Below are positions 24,620-39,600 of a DNA stretch of 64,000 nt, piece after piece. The stretch is from Sisyra terminalis (lineage: Eukaryota; Arthropoda; Insecta; Neuroptera; Sisyridae): assembly GCA_958496175.1 (NCBI GenBank), contig OY292278.1, positions 48,360,001 to 48,424,000 of the forward strand, read 5' to 3'. How positions within the stretch are numbered: the stretch's first letter is position 1; the number at the start of each line of letters is the position of its first letter. A program made the position numbers and the translations under genes. The notes under the pieces are model-generated. The model was not told where the DNA came from, searched no databases, and was given only the letters and a program-made list of their open reading frames with translations.

Positions 24620-27600
24620 CTGGAAGAAAAAAAGAAACGACTGTTAATTTTTATAGTTTTCGGGTGGCAAAGTGGGAAATTGTTTTGTGGTTTGCAAACG
24701 GGATCGCTGTCATCACACTTGGGTTGTTTGGAAACGCGATTCTATACAGTTGGGGGGTGGAGTGGGGGTGGGGGTGGAATTATCTATTGTAAACAGTTGA
24801 ATATGCGCGTTTCAATAGTATTGTGTTTGGAACGTGAGGCGTCCAATATGTGGCTATTGTTTGAAATAGAATGGAATATGTATACGGAATAATATATCCC
24901 TTTTGAGAAAACCGGAGTATTTTGCCCCGACATTTCCCACTTTTCCCAGGGAATTCCTCACACAATCGTAGAGTCTCAGGGTGATGGAAAACATGCAGGG
25001 AATTGGTTGGGAATGATGAAATTCACCCATTGGGAACAGATTGATATAAAATATCCCACCCTCGATTCCCATATGTTTTATATGTGTTCCCGTTGTTCCC
25101 GAATCGGAATACAAACAAGTATTATCTTCACGCATATTTTCACTCATATTTTAAAAAAAAAATATATTTTTTTTTAAAAAAATCATGTCTTTTATAAATT
25201 TTACAGGCGTTTAATTTAATAAGGAACATTTTCATTTTCGCTCTCCCCTATTATCCTGTCGCGCTATATTCTTGTACAAATTGAAAATTTGATTTCAGAG
25301 AATGCGTCCAATTATACAATGGGACGTTTTATTGTTTTATGTTTGATATCCTTGATTCATACAATAAACTCAAGACGTGAAACTTTCTTCCTTTCTACTA
25401 CGTCAAATTTTCCATTTTGCCGACAAACCGTAGGGAAATTAAAATCCCTGTAAATTTTCATAAAAACCCCAACGATTTTGCCTTTTTGGGGTGTCGATAA
25501 AAAGGCTAATAGAAAATGACACTCTTTGTCCGCTGGACAATGGCACTGAATCCTCTTTATTCGTCCTTGTTCGTCGACAATATACATTCGCCCCCCGCCG
25601 CCGCATTCGCCCCGATATGAGAAAAAGATAGCGCACAGGAAAAATGGTCCCGGCGAAATGAAAGGAACGCGAACAGGGAACAACAAGAACCAGGCCATTT
25701 ATAAAATGGGAAAGATGGCATCCTGTTTTTGTATTTTCCATTCTTCCATTTTGTCCTATCCATATCCTTATATTTTTATGGTCGCATCAATAGGGAATAT
25801 ATGTTGAATATCGCGGGACTGCTGTGCTTTCGCTCCACTTCTTCCTCTACTCCCATCCCGGTTTTGATCCATCAAAATGAACTCACCATTTTGAGTAAAT
25901 AAGATATGAATGGAAACCATAGAGAAATAAAAAATACATAATAATATTAAAGTGATAAGGTTTGATGTCTCAATGTTTGGACAAAGGTTGATAAAATAAT
26001 TCCCTTATTCAAATAGTATAATCAATCGGGAAAGACAGGGAAGAATTTTTTTTTCTTTCTTCTATTACGTAAAATGCCTGCGTTAAGAGCTTCCTCGAGA
26101 ATAATCTCGTATTTGTTATTTATATATACTTATTGGCGCTATTTGTACAGAAAAGAATCGAATTGATTATTTTCAAATGTAAAGAGGCATTATGGGGGTA
26201 AGATGAATTAGAAACACACCTTGAAAGTTTCTTCGATTATTTTCCAACAAAAAAATACTTAAGTTAACATTCTCATATCTGATGATTTTAGTTCCTTTAT
26301 GTACTTCAAAAATTTTTGAACAAATGTTTCTATGAATTAACAATTAATGTTTAATTTAAGAAATTTCAATGCGATATCCTAAAGAAACCTGCTATTTAAG
26401 TTCTGATTGCAATATCAAAGTTGGAAGTAAGTAAGGAAGGAGGAAACTAAGGCTTTGGAAAATATTAAGTACTAGCTGATCCCCACGACTTCGTCTGCGT
26501 AACGTAGGTAAAAATTATATTTTCTTTTCAGATTTGCTATTTGTAGTGGTCTATGAAAATTTTTATTTTTCTTATTTCTTATAAAATGGTTGTATATAAT
26601 GATCAATTTCTCATCAATACAATGATCAATAATGATCAAAAAATATTTATAAATATCTAAAGAGTATGGTCTAATCCGTATACCTACGGTAGGTATATCT
26701 ACCGTGAACCAATTAATCCGTAAATCAATCACCATCTATACATAAATAAAAACTATCGTTAAGTGCAATAAAGTCAGTCATAATTATGACTTAAAACCGT
26801 CAAAAGTTATCAAAACACTCGCATAGATATTTAGATTATTAGTAGAAATCCCATTTTATTGTCTCCACTTTTACACTACTGAAATGTACAAAACTACGGC
26901 GAAATTAAAATTTGTTCAAATGCACGAAACCCAGTTCTTCCATAATTAAGTTTAACCATTGTGTATCTATGCACTTATTATTAAAATATCTGAATTTCAA
27001 CTATATAATTAAAGAATTTTCATTTAGTTCGCTGAATTTTTCGCTACTCGATATTCGCTCATTAATTTATTTATTTGTGATAACGTATATCGGATTACCA
27101 GGTTTACATTATGTGAAAGCCAAAAAACGTAATGCTCACTTATGAACTTAACCTTTTTTAGATATATATATATATTAGGGTGATTTTTTTTTTGGGACTG
27201 TTTTTTTATTGCTCCCATGCCGAAATTTTGTTGGAAATACTTCAAAAAAAAAATCCCTGAAAGTTTGAGCTCTTAATATTAATATTAAGTACTCGTTCAC
27301 AGCGTGTGAATATTTTCCATTTAAAATACACGTAAACTTTATTTTTTTTTAAATTTTTATAGTTCAGCGGCATTTGATGGTATCGCCTCGCTCAAATTCG
27401 GAATTTTTTTACAATTGTATGCTCTACAAAAGTGCCTATTGCGGCAAAATCGTAATTTACACGGGCCAGGTAGTACGGGTCACTAAACCTAGATTTTTCA
27501 TAGATTTCTCGTTTTTCTCTCAGTAACTCATGAATTACAAGACCTACAGAAAAAATGTAAATGGCAAATTTATAGGAAATTTAATTTCCTACAAAAAAAT

Positions 27601-30600
27601 TCCAGAGAACCGAATTGCTAAGATCGATATTTCTCGAGATATTGAGCCTTGAATTTCTCTTACTATAAAATTTTTACGGATAATTGAGTAAAATTTAAGA
27701 AAATATTGATTTTTTATTCGTTATTAAAAATTATTAAAAATAGGCACATTTGTAGAGCATAAAATTGTAAAAAAATTCCGACTTTGAGCGAGGCGATACC
27801 ATAAAATGCCGCTGAACTATAAAAATTAAAAAAAAAATCAAAGTTTACGTGTATTTTAAATGGAAAATATTCACACGCTGTGAGCGAGTACTTAATATTA
27901 ATATTAAGAGCTCAAACTTTCAGGGAATTTTTTTCGAAGTATTTCCAACAAAATTTCGGCATGGGAGCAAAAAAAAAAATCACCCTAATATATATTGGAG
28001 TTTAAATTTTAAAGCAGATCCTACGATTTTATTTCTAATAATAAATCAATTTTACTTATATTAAGCAGTAATAACGTTTAGCTTTTAACGGAGTTTGATT
28101 GATTATTAAATTTGAAATTTCGATTGATTATTAGACGTTATGCCGTACAAACTTTGCTACCATTTTTCACTCTTTTAGGGAAGAAATTATCAAAAAACCC
28201 TTTCTTATTACATATATCTGCATCATATAAGGAAAACACTTTCCAAATTTCATCGACACAAATATGCATTTATATTGGAAAATACAATGTAAATCGAAAA
28301 AAAAATATGAACTTTATTTTGATTATCATGACTAAAAAGCAATTCGATATCCCTCATTTGGACGTTGTACATACAAAATTGTTGGAAATAGATAGAAAAC
28401 GTGGAAGGAAATTCGAATATTTTATTTATTTTCAAATTTTCAATAACAATAATTGGTTTTCAAATTGTTCTAAATACCGAAGAAAAGTTGGTTTGGAAGA
28501 TTTTACTATTTGATTGATAATGATATATATGACAAAAAATTGCTCCCTTAATGTTAAATAATTGCTCCAGGTCACAATCATTGGTTCATAAAAATTAGAT
28601 TTTAAAAAAAATGTATTGTTGAAAAAAAACAAAAATTAAAAACTGCCTCTTTGGTATTTGGTGTAAGTACCTACTACCTAAACTTTCATACTAATTAAGT
28701 GAAATGACGTTATTTAAAATGCTGTAGTTAAAATGATGTAACAAAAACAGAAACTTATTATTAAATAATTATTTATTTATTAATTACACTTATTAAATTC
28801 AAAATTTCGATTGTTGATTAACTCTACATTTTCTCATACAAACTTAGCAACCCCTTTTACTCTTTTAGGGTAGGAGTTTTCAAAAAAAAATTCTTATCAG
28901 ATGTCTTGTTGTTAAAAGGAAAACATCGAATATTAAAATTTCATCAGTCAGAGGGGATATATAAATTTAGGATTTTATGTATGCATGGTTTTAAAAACGT
29001 ATTTACTTTAAGTTTTATTACTACTATTATTATTATTACTACTATTACTTTTTTTCGTTAATATTTCCTTTTTGAGCAACTCTAAGGGTCTATTTACAAC
29101 AATTTTGTAAAAAAAAATTAAAAAAAAGTTTATTGTAAGATTCAAACCCACGTCTTTATAATTAGGAGCATCAGAATGTTAGATACGTAAGCCATTACAC
29201 TATTAACATAAACTATGTGTTTTATATATATAAAGGTTTATATTTCAAAGAGGCAATTTTTAAAAATTTAAATTAAATTTACTGTTCGTTTTATCAGTTC
29301 AACTAAAAATATTTTTACAGATTGTTTTTTAATTTTAAATTACCTTTCCAATGATATATAACTCACTGGTCTAGTGTAAAAAATTTCTGTTTTCATCCCT
29401 AGGGAATTCCTTCCCTTATTATTTTTTTGGAATGATAAGTAGCCTATGGTCTGTGGAAAATTGTGTTGTAGCTTAATACCAAAGTTCATTAAATTCGGTT
29501 GTTCCGTTCTTTAGTTAAATCGGGACACACAGACAGACAGACAGACAAAATTTTTAAAAATGTTAAATTTGGAATAAGTGCCTCTTGAAACAAATACTTA
29601 CCCTAAAATTGGGTTCAAAATCGAAATGTACAGACAGACGTAAGAATTTTATATATTAGTTATAGATACCATGAAAATGTAAAATATTGTTCAATTTAAA
29701 AACAATTTTAATAGCTCTTTACCATTTTATTATTTTAGATAAATTAAAAATTTAAACCCTCCAAGCCTTACCCTTTATTAGTGGCTGGGGGGGGTTGACT
29801 TTTCAAGAACTTAATGCCGTAATCCTTGAAATTGTTTAAACAAATAAATAACGAGCGTAATAAAAAGGATAACGACTTAATTCTATTTTCACGTCTTCGG
29901 ATTATTTACATTTCTTTATCTCATTTCATTTACATCCCAGCACTTATTGTGCACGTGGACAATTCGAAAATGGGGGCGTCGCGTCGTCAGTGCCACGTAT
30001 AATTTTTCCTCAATTCCCCGCTCTATGGTATTCGTAAATAAGGAAAACGTATAGTTGATGATAATAAAGAGTTTTAATATCTCGCACCATAATATTATCC
30101 TCGTTAGATGGGGGAGGCGTGTGAACGCAGTCCTCTTTGTAATAGCTGATAAAATAATAAGCGTATTATTTAGCGGGTGGCCAGAATTTAACGGGGGTTT
30201 ATGTGGCGTTGAAATATGTGGAGGGTGTTTGTTCTAGACAAGCCGGGAATGAGACAACGAATGTAGTGTGATAAAATTGTTTTGTGTTTTATATGCTTGG
30301 GTGTTGGGAGATAACAAAACCGAGAAAAAAATAAATAAATAAATAACAAGAAGAAGAAACGACCATCGAGGTCCATTATTTCGTCTTATAGCCGTCCGTT
30401 TCAGGAGGCACCGTGGAGTTAAGACGGGGACTTCGTAATTAAAAACTTACGGAAACTATTATTTTCACAGCAAATTTTTTTTGTGAAACTTGATAGTTCA
30501 ATAATATTATGAAATACTAAAGTTTGTGTAACCTGTTGGATGAGGGACCTAAAGCTATAATTGGGTCCCTTGAAATTTTATTTATTTCCAAGATTAGCTC

Positions 30601-33600
30601 AATGAATGGGTTACATCTTCAGAGAGATGCTGCCAAAAGGAAATTGGAATGCTCTAAGAAAAAAATTGAAATCATAGAATTATTAGAAAGAATCCGATTT
30701 AAGGAATCTTTTTAGGGATAGATAACTAGGGGGAAGGAATTCAATCCTTATACTTCTTCTTATTACATATCTGTACTATTAATATGAAAAATTCTAACGA
30801 CTGCATAACTTTTTAATCCCATTTAAGGCTATTTGCTAGAAAATATATTTACTCCAAATTAAGGGTTTTAAAATTCTTTGTCAGTCGGTATTAGGCTGGG
30901 CCAAAAAAATCGACTTCCACAACGGAATTCCACAACAATGAAACTTTACAGAATATGTGACCATATAACTGACACCTTTAACAGTAATAAACACACGGAA
31001 ATGGCTCTATTTGACATTGAAAAGTATTTTTATACTCTTTGGCATGAAGGCCTAATATACAAGCTAATTAAAATGAAATTTCCAAGGTACGTTATAATAA
31101 TAATCAATAGTTATTTCAAAGAGCGCCAATTTTGTGTGCAAATCAAAAATGAAATGTCAAATAGCAGATTAATTAAGGCTGGAGTCCCTCAAGGGTCTCC
31201 TATTATAGGACCTATTCTATTTATACTATATATTAGACTGGGCCAAAAAAATCGACTATTTTTTTCTTTTTGAAAAGTATATCAAAAATATTGTACAAGG
31301 CGAAAAAAAAAATATCGGGAAGATTTGAGCCCTTACTATTAAAATTAAGAGGTCTATCATCTTTAATTTCGATTTTTTATTTGTGCTTTGATTTTTGCGT
31401 CAATGCTGTCAAACTCTCAAGGTAAAAAAATTTAAATGCACATATATTTATAGAAAATTAAATTCCCTACAAAAAACGTTTCTGAGAAAATTTTCGCTAG
31501 ACATGCTGTTTTTGAATAATCAAGCTTTAAACAATGATATAATTATTAGATTTATCTTCTTTATTTTGGAATTTTGTAACTACCGAACAAATAAATATAT
31601 AGAAATGAACATTATAGATTCTTGATGGAAATTTTATGCTCTACAAAAAAAGTATCTTTAAAAATTTTCGCCTGACACGCCGTTTCTGAATAATTAAGCA
31701 TTAAACAATGATATGATTTTAAGATTTATCTTGTTTATTTTGGAATTTTGTAACTACCGAACAAATAAATATATAAAAATAAACAATATAGATTTATAAA
31801 GGGAATTTAATGCTCTACAAAAAAGGTTTCGTAACGTTTTTCCATATAATCACTCTTTCAAAATTAATTCAACAACGAAAAAAACAATAATTTCAACATT
31901 GAAAAGTATTTATTTACTTCCGAATCACAATCAATTAATGGATAATAATATATATAAGTCTTTGAGATTCAATTAAATTTCTTTATTACGACGCGTTTCG
32001 ACAGTTTTAAACTGTCATCATCAGGTAATAATATAGAATAATAATTATTTTGTCAATTTTAAACAAATTTCATATAGGTTGTTTGTTTTATATAATTTGT
32101 CGTTAAGGATGTTATTTGGATCTAGTTTACGTGCTTTGTATATTTCATATTCTTCTAGGGTGTTCATATGTGATCCTTTCTTGCATATATGTAGCGGCTT
32201 AAAATTTGTTTCGAAATTTAAGCATTGATGATTTTCGTCATAACAATAATTTCATTTTTCCTTTAACTTTAATTGTGAATAACTTTTGAAAAAGTGATTT
32301 TATGTAAAAACGTTAGGAGACCATTTTTATAGAGCATTATATTCCCTTTAAGAATCCATATTGTTTATTTCTATATACTTATTTGTTAGTTAGTTACAAA
32401 ATTTTAAAATAAAGAAGATAATTCTAAGAATTATATCAATGTTTAAAGCTTGATTATTCGAAAACGGGATGTCTGGCGAAAATTTTTGAAGAAACATTTT
32501 TTATAGGAAATTTAATTTTCTATAAATATATGTGCAAATAAATTTTTTATTTTGATAGTTTGACAGCATTGACGCAAAAATGAAAGCACAAATAAAAAAT
32601 CGAAATTAAAGATGATAGACCTTTTAATATTAATATTAAGGGCTCAAACCTTCCCGAAATTGTTTTTTGTCACCTTGAACAATATTTTTGATATACTTTT
32701 CAAAAAAAAAAAAAATAGTCGATTTTTTTGGCCCAGTCTAGTCGGTATGTTTTTTTTTTGTAAACTAGAGATTTGATAAACTGTTTTCTTTTTAAATTTG
32801 GTGCTTAAAATAAAGTAACTTATATACTTAATCAAAATATGTACATATTTCAATTTTAGCCAAAAATGGACTTACAGGCTTTTGATACAGGTCTTATCGA
32901 CTCATATAATACAATCTTTTGCTCAATAAAGGCAAAATTTTTTGACCAATTGTTGTAGATCTTCGTAAGAAGTGAAGTGAGTATCCAATTGATGCAAATA
33001 AGGTATAATCTATAGAGAGTAGGTATGGGGAGTAAGCCGCCTAAGAAAGTAATTTCCAAACTCAATGTCATAATCATAATTTTCACTCGTTATTTTCTAT
33101 GTAGCCAGGGGAATTACCTTCCTGAAAGACCACTTTGTATTGTCTATTTTGATATTTTGATCGTTTTTTAGGGAAATAAGCTTGGTTCAAGTCGCCATAT
33201 ATCGTCATTTTTCAATACTTTTTCAACTTGCAATACTTTCAATACTTTCAACCCCTTAAAATACTGAGATTTATTAAGAGTATGTTTTTCAAGTAAGCTT
33301 CAAGAAGCATTCGATGCAAATGTGGTAGCAATTTTTGTTTATATGGTTATTGAAATCCTGTTTGGGAAATGCAATTTTTTAGGCCCAAAACTCGACATGC
33401 TGAATGCTACTAAAAGTGATGAATTCATAGGAAATTTGCTTTTTTGCCAATTGAAAAGCTTTGTTTATAGTCAAAACAAAAAGCTTACTTTTAGCAGAGC
33501 TTCTATTGGTTGCCATCACCATTTATTGGCAAATTCTGGTTACCTATTTATGCACCTAGTATTGCAATAGGCAATAGGTAGTTTTTTAGCAAAAAAAGGA

Positions 33601-36600
33601 AAGTTAAGAAGCAAGAACAATCGAGAACTTTCGTTTAAAAAATAGAGAATAATATTTTATGATAATTATAAGTTTTAATTGTGAGTAATAAGTTTCGAAA
33701 TTCAAAATTCAAAAACCATAACAAAAAAACCACAATTTGGGGATACAAAAAAACTTTACGGAGTTCTCAAAAAAATTTTCATTGGAAAACTAAAGCAAAA
33801 GAATATTAAATTTGCTTATAATTTAAAAGGAATTTTTTCCAACATTTTCATATGACAAATTTTCTAACTTAAACTTTGCTAAAAGAAGTTATTGGTATTT
33901 ATTTTTTTAAAATTTATTTTTATACGCAATTCTTACGAAAAACATTTCGTTATATGATATCTAAGATTTGGTTCGGCTACTTGTAGGTTTCAGCAAAGCT
34001 TTTAGGAGCTTTTGACAAATTTCTAATGTTTCCACCCATAATTGCTTTGCTTGGCAAGTAAATATTTTTTGGATGCATCAAACTATAAACTTGTTTCATT
34101 GTTGCATATTAATTTTTCTATAGCTTACTTTCTAAGTATCTGAATTTATAGGTTCTAGGATCTATAGGTTGGGTAAGATTTTTTGACAAGAAAATAGGCT
34201 CCTTCTGTTGGCTAGCCCTATGGGTTTGGTGATATCATTTCTCATGTTTTCCAATTGTGTGCTGTTCTGGCTGCAGAAAAGTGATTTTTTTCACGGAGTA
34301 TGCAAATTGCGGTTCTTTGGGTTGAATTGATAACTTAAGTGCAGCTTTTGCACAAATATCCTCGAGTGGCCGCACAAATTGGGCTAAGGGTTTCAGTCCG
34401 GTGATTATTGCAGGAAAGATTTATAGATTATAGATCTATAGATTTATAGATTACCTCTCATCCAATCTGGTTAGCGTTGACCAGGACTATCAGTCCTCGT
34501 TAGTGTCGCCATTGTCAAGGATTTCTTTCTAGATCTAGGCATAAATACAACGCTTTAAGGGGATAAATAATTTCGGGGAAAAATCACTGGAAATAAAGGG
34601 AATTTTAGTATTACGTTGACGTTTGATTCTTCACGACAAAATACATCATTACCAACTTATAGGGTTTTAAGATTAAAAATATTTTTTTTAATGATTTTTA
34701 TTAATTGATCATTGTGCAAGGTTTCATCTTCTTTCGGGATTTTATCAAGTACTCAATCTTTCATTCATAAATCAATTAAGTACTTGATAAAGTCTTGAAA
34801 GACCACAAAACGTTGTTCAAAGATAAAATAAAAATTATTAAGAAAAAAGGAAGTTTTTTAGTCTAAATACTTTATGAGTAGTTAAATTTAATTATTGGAA
34901 TGGGCAATAATGGAGTAAATTTATATTGAACAAATTTAAAAAATCAGTAGGTTTATTTAAAATCTTAAACATGAAAAAATATTTGCTATATTAATAAACA
35001 AATTTGGATTTAATTTTTTTTTTAATCATTGTAATATGCATAATTGATTTTTGGCGAATAAGTTTATTAATCATTTGTGTTTGGGATTTTTCGCTGCTAT
35101 ATCTGCCGTCCGTTTTTCCTTCAACTATTAGTAGTCCGGTTTCTTATAGGACTGAAGTACCGCAAGTATGCCTAGTTTATTCTACTTAAAAGTCTAAGTA
35201 CATTTAGTTCTTGTAAGATGGATTTATTAGCTACTTATTAGCTTATTATTAGCTACATTAGCTACTTTTACTTTAGTATTTTTCCCGATGGATGAACTTT
35301 TCCATATTTAGTTTTACCGTCGCTATTCTGGCTATTGCTATACGGAAATTGGAATTGATAAGCTTTGTTGTAATTTTATGCTTTATGTATGAAAACTACG
35401 ATAAAATTTTCTCCAAAAATTTGCGTAGCATATATTAAAATTGTATAGAAATCCTAGGGATTGAACAATTCTTTTGATTTCTCCATTTTACATTTTTTTA
35501 TTTTTAAGATATTATAGGCAAGATATTATAGAACAATCGAGTTTTACCAAGCATTAAAATATTTATTTTTTACTATTGGAGATTTCAATTCTATAGAATT
35601 TATAGTATTCCAAAAAAGCGACCTTGTTTTAGTGTTCGAAAACCATTCCACTTCAGCTAATTTTCTCAGATCCTACAAGATTTCAGAATATCTGCCAGAA
35701 AGTATCCTTAATTTTCTTCAGTCTACCGATTCTTTAAAATGATTTTTTTTTGTTGCATATCCTTATATAAGTAGACTTTCTTGCGTGAATATTAGACTGA
35801 TTCAAAAAAAATGGTGATTTTTTTTTCTTAATTATATCGAAAATTTTGTTGGGAATGACAAGAAAAATTCCTGTGAAAGTTTAAGCTCTTAATATTAATA
35901 TTAATAGGTGCCGCATCGCAAATTTCGATTTTCCATTTAAATAATATGGGAACAATATTCTCTTGCACTTTGGAATTTTATAGCTCACGTTGGTGACAAT
36001 ATTTCGGAATGACCAAGGTATATTCTTGTAGAAAATTGAACAATCTACAAAAAAGGTTCCGAACAAGTTTTTGATATATTTATTTCTTCAAAAGTTATTC
36101 GAGGTTAAAGTTAAACTAAAGAGAAATTTTAATATTTTTTCAATTTTTTGACGCAACCATCAATTTAAAGAGAAAATTTGATAGAACATTTTTTGTAGAG
36201 CACTATTTTTTCTATAGCTTATCTCTTTAAAAGTTTTTGATATTTTTCACAGGTCCTAAGTTATTTAGTTAAAATAAAAAATATTTTTTTTTGTTAAAAA
36301 TATAGTAATTCAGGGAATATTATTAATTTAAAACAATAAAATGACGAATATTTTCAGTTTTATGCAAATAACTTAGGACCTGTGAAAAATATCAAAAACT
36401 TTTGTAGAGATAAGTTATAGAAAAAAAAACTGCTCTACAAAAAATTTCTTATAAAATTGATGGTTGCGTCAAAAAAAATATTAAAATTTCTCTTTAGTTC
36501 AACTTTGTCCTCGAATAACTTTTGAAAAAATAAATATATCAAAAACTTGTACATGACCTTTTCTGTAGATTATTCAATTTTCTACAAAAATATATCTTGG

Positions 36601-39600
36601 TCATTCCGAAATATTGTCACCAACGTGAGCTATAAAATTCCAAAGTGCAAGAGAATATTGTTCCCATGTTATTTAAATAGAAAATCGAAAATTGCGATGC
36701 GGCACCTCTTAATATTAATATTAAGAGCTTAAACTTTCACAGGATTTTTTTTTATCATTTCCAACAATATTTTCGATATAATTTAGAAAAAAAAAATTAT
36801 CATTTTTTTTTGAATCAGTCTAATGGATATAATGTCTCTTTTTTTGACAGTGGGTTGAAGAGATTTTCAAGCATATATCCAGGCCTATGAGTCGAGGGTG
36901 ATCCCATCAACGATTCTGCAAATCCTGTTTTATTACCTCAACACTAATCTCACTTAAATATTACTACAAATATGATATAAAATACAGACTAACTAAACCC
37001 AAAAGCTTCTTTTTTGGTTTTTAATAATACGGTTTTGATCGTTTCTGGTACCAAATAACGGGGTGAAAATTTATTGAATTTATTGAGTGGTTGGTTGTAG
37101 TTAAAGAAGGATTTCCAGTGCAATAAAATAGCGATAATCGTTTCATATATTCAAATGGGTACATTGGATTGTAATAGGCCTTGTGTGTTATCAATTGTGC
37201 AGGCCTTCCCGATTTCCCCGGTTTCCTCACATATTTGCACACCGATCCCATTCACAGTCGTCTCTGTGTTTCGACTCTTAACTTATAATTTATATTATTA
37301 CTATCCCCAAACGTTCGTCTCCCAATTGGCTGCTTTTTGCACCCCCTAGTCCCCCATTCACGTTATGGTAATTGTACATTGCGCCTATTATACTGTCTGT
37401 TTGGCTTTATCTTGCATTCTCAAGTTTTGGTGTAAAGGCTATAAGGTGATAAACATGAATCAGAAGCATATCGGGATTATCTTTTTGGGGTACGATGATG
37501 CAACAAATAAATAAGAAATTTTCCTTTAAAATTTCCGAGAAACTTTACTATTCTAAGAAGATTATCTTTGATGTTGATTAAACAAATTATATCATAACAC
37601 TTTCACTAGTTTTTCTAAAGCATTTCCTCTATTTTTTTTCCAATTCACTTGCAACAATGGTGCATATTCTTACGAAACTATTTACCAAAAAAATAGGCTT
37701 TTTAATTGACAATGACTTTTCTATGAAATTGGTTTTTGGCTTTAAGTGTTTGGTCAACAAAATTTTACCATATATGACTTGAAATGGAAATCTTTATGGA
37801 AAACATTTAATCGATTTTGGTGATAAATTTACGTTTTTCACGAATTAGATTCCCTATATTTCGAAATTTATCATGATTTCTATTTTTTCTCAAAGTTAAT
37901 TATCAAATAATGAGATATGTAAGTTGAATTTTTTTGACCCTAAATTTAATGTAATGATAAGTCCAAATTGGAAAATTTATCGTAAAAAAATTAGCATAAT
38001 GCCACCTCTGGTAATAGGAGAGATGAATGAATGTATTCACAACAATATTAGTTTATAAAATAGAAGATGATAAAAATCAGATCGCAGCTTTTATATTTTT
38101 TTTAAATAAGAAGAAAATTCAGGTTATTTAAGATCTTTTTTTTTTTTATTTTTTATTTAATATTTTATTATTTCAAAAAGCAACGTTTCGTTACTAATCG
38201 TAACTTCCTCAGGCTTCTTGATTTACAAAATTAAATATTTTTAATTTAAATTCAATAAATAAATAAATAAAATTTTCTTCCATGAAAATTTACTTTAAAA
38301 TATTTAACCATTGTGGTCAAAATTTGGGCTAAACAATTAGTTAATGTCGATCCTAATTCATAGGGCTTTGAAAATTGGATCTAGTTACTGGAAAAAGCAA
38401 AGCCTACTTGATTTTTGTTTTAAAAAAATGGTAAAATTTATTTATTGAATTTAAATTAAAATATTTAATTTTATAAATCAAGAAGCCTGAGAAAGTTACG
38501 ATTAGTAACGAAACGTTGCTTTTTGAAATAATAAAATATTAAATAAAAAATAAAAAAAAAACAAAAAGATCTTAAATCACCTGAATTTTCTTCTTATTTA
38601 TAAAATAGTTTATAATATTAGTTTATAAAATATGGTCAATTTGGGGTCTCAAATATTCTTTTTGGGAATTGTTAGCAAATAAATCAAATCCCTCTTTAGT
38701 ATTTCACAGAATAACAAATTAACGCTGACTTTTAAACCATTTTAATGGAAATATTAGAAAAATTTGGGGGTTACTTTAAAGCTAAAACTACGCACTAATT
38801 TCGGTATTATCTGTATTTTGGTGCAGCTATCAAGGATGTACATATAATGAGGGTAAAGATCACAATACAAAATAGAATACAATAAATTTATGTTTCAAGT
38901 TTTACGGTTTCAAAAAATATTTTAATTTGTGGTTTTAGCAGAACTTTAATGGAAATTAATGCCATTTTAATGAATTGCAATTTTTTCTGCATATAAAGAG
39001 CTATGTGAAATATCAGGTCAGATTATAAGTATTAATCAAAAAGGAGAAGGCGTTTTAGCGGCTAGATTTAAAGGACATAAAGTTTTGGTTTTGGTCTATT
39101 TAATAAATCCTATCATTTTTGGCATATATATTTGACATCCTATAGCAAAAAAGTCAATTTAATCATTCTTTATTTTAAAAGTTTATCATTCAAGTAAATT
39201 TAAGCTAAAATTTTCAACCATTGTGGCCAAAATTCTGGGTAAAAAATTAGTTAATGTCGTTCCTAATTCATTGGGCTTTGAAAATTGGATCTAGTTACTA
39301 GACATAGCAAAGCCTACTTGATTTTTTTGTTTTAATAAAATGATGAAGTTTACTACTTATAAGGTATTTATAATTTTTAAGTCGTATTTTTTTAAAAATA
39401 CCAGATCAAATTATCAATATTAGTCGAAGAATAGGAATGCGTTTTTTTGGTCCTTAATATATCTAAGTTTTTTGGGCATCTATACTTGACATCCTGTATC
39501 AAAAATGTCAATTCAATCATGCTTTATTCAATAAGTTTTTCTTCCATGAAAATTTACTTTAAAATATTTAACCATTGTGGCCAAAATTTGGGCTAAAAAT

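Larger units (their letters stand above)
31234..32740. mobile_element. Long-palindrome element, family A copy 2, with nested insert
   Basis: Starts TAGACTGGGCCAAAAAAATC and ends GGCCCAGTCTA. It is homologous to 2246-3210 but enlarged by the Penelope-like insert at 31897-32241 and by a local duplication of about 170 bp (the block CGAACAAATAAATATAT recurs near 31585 and 31760). It is inserted in a Jockey-like RT fragment. Confidence 0.75.
38110..38595. repeat. Inverted repeat with hammerhead-like cores flanking a satellite monomer
   Basis: Arms of about 155 bp (about 38110-38265 and 38440-38595) are reverse complements, including GAAAATTCAGGT...AAGATCTTTTT at the outer ends. The loop between them (about 38270-38430) is one unit of the tandem family that continues at 39.2-41.1 kb, so the inverted repeat encloses a satellite monomer. 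Confidence 0.65.

Noticed and set aside
28112..28513. 133-codon open frame on the plus strand
   Set aside because: Begins in a degenerate dispersed repeat that recurs at 28.8 kb; Ile/Lys/Asn-rich and without a domain.
29128..29213. Functional tRNA gene
   Set aside because: A/B boxes are present but the anticodon arm and several pairs are poor; called tRNA-like repeat instead.
35881..36732. Pair of similar 61-codon frames (and 55346-55531)
   Set aside because: They are the two arms of family B palindromes translated, so the same noncoding sequence is read several times.
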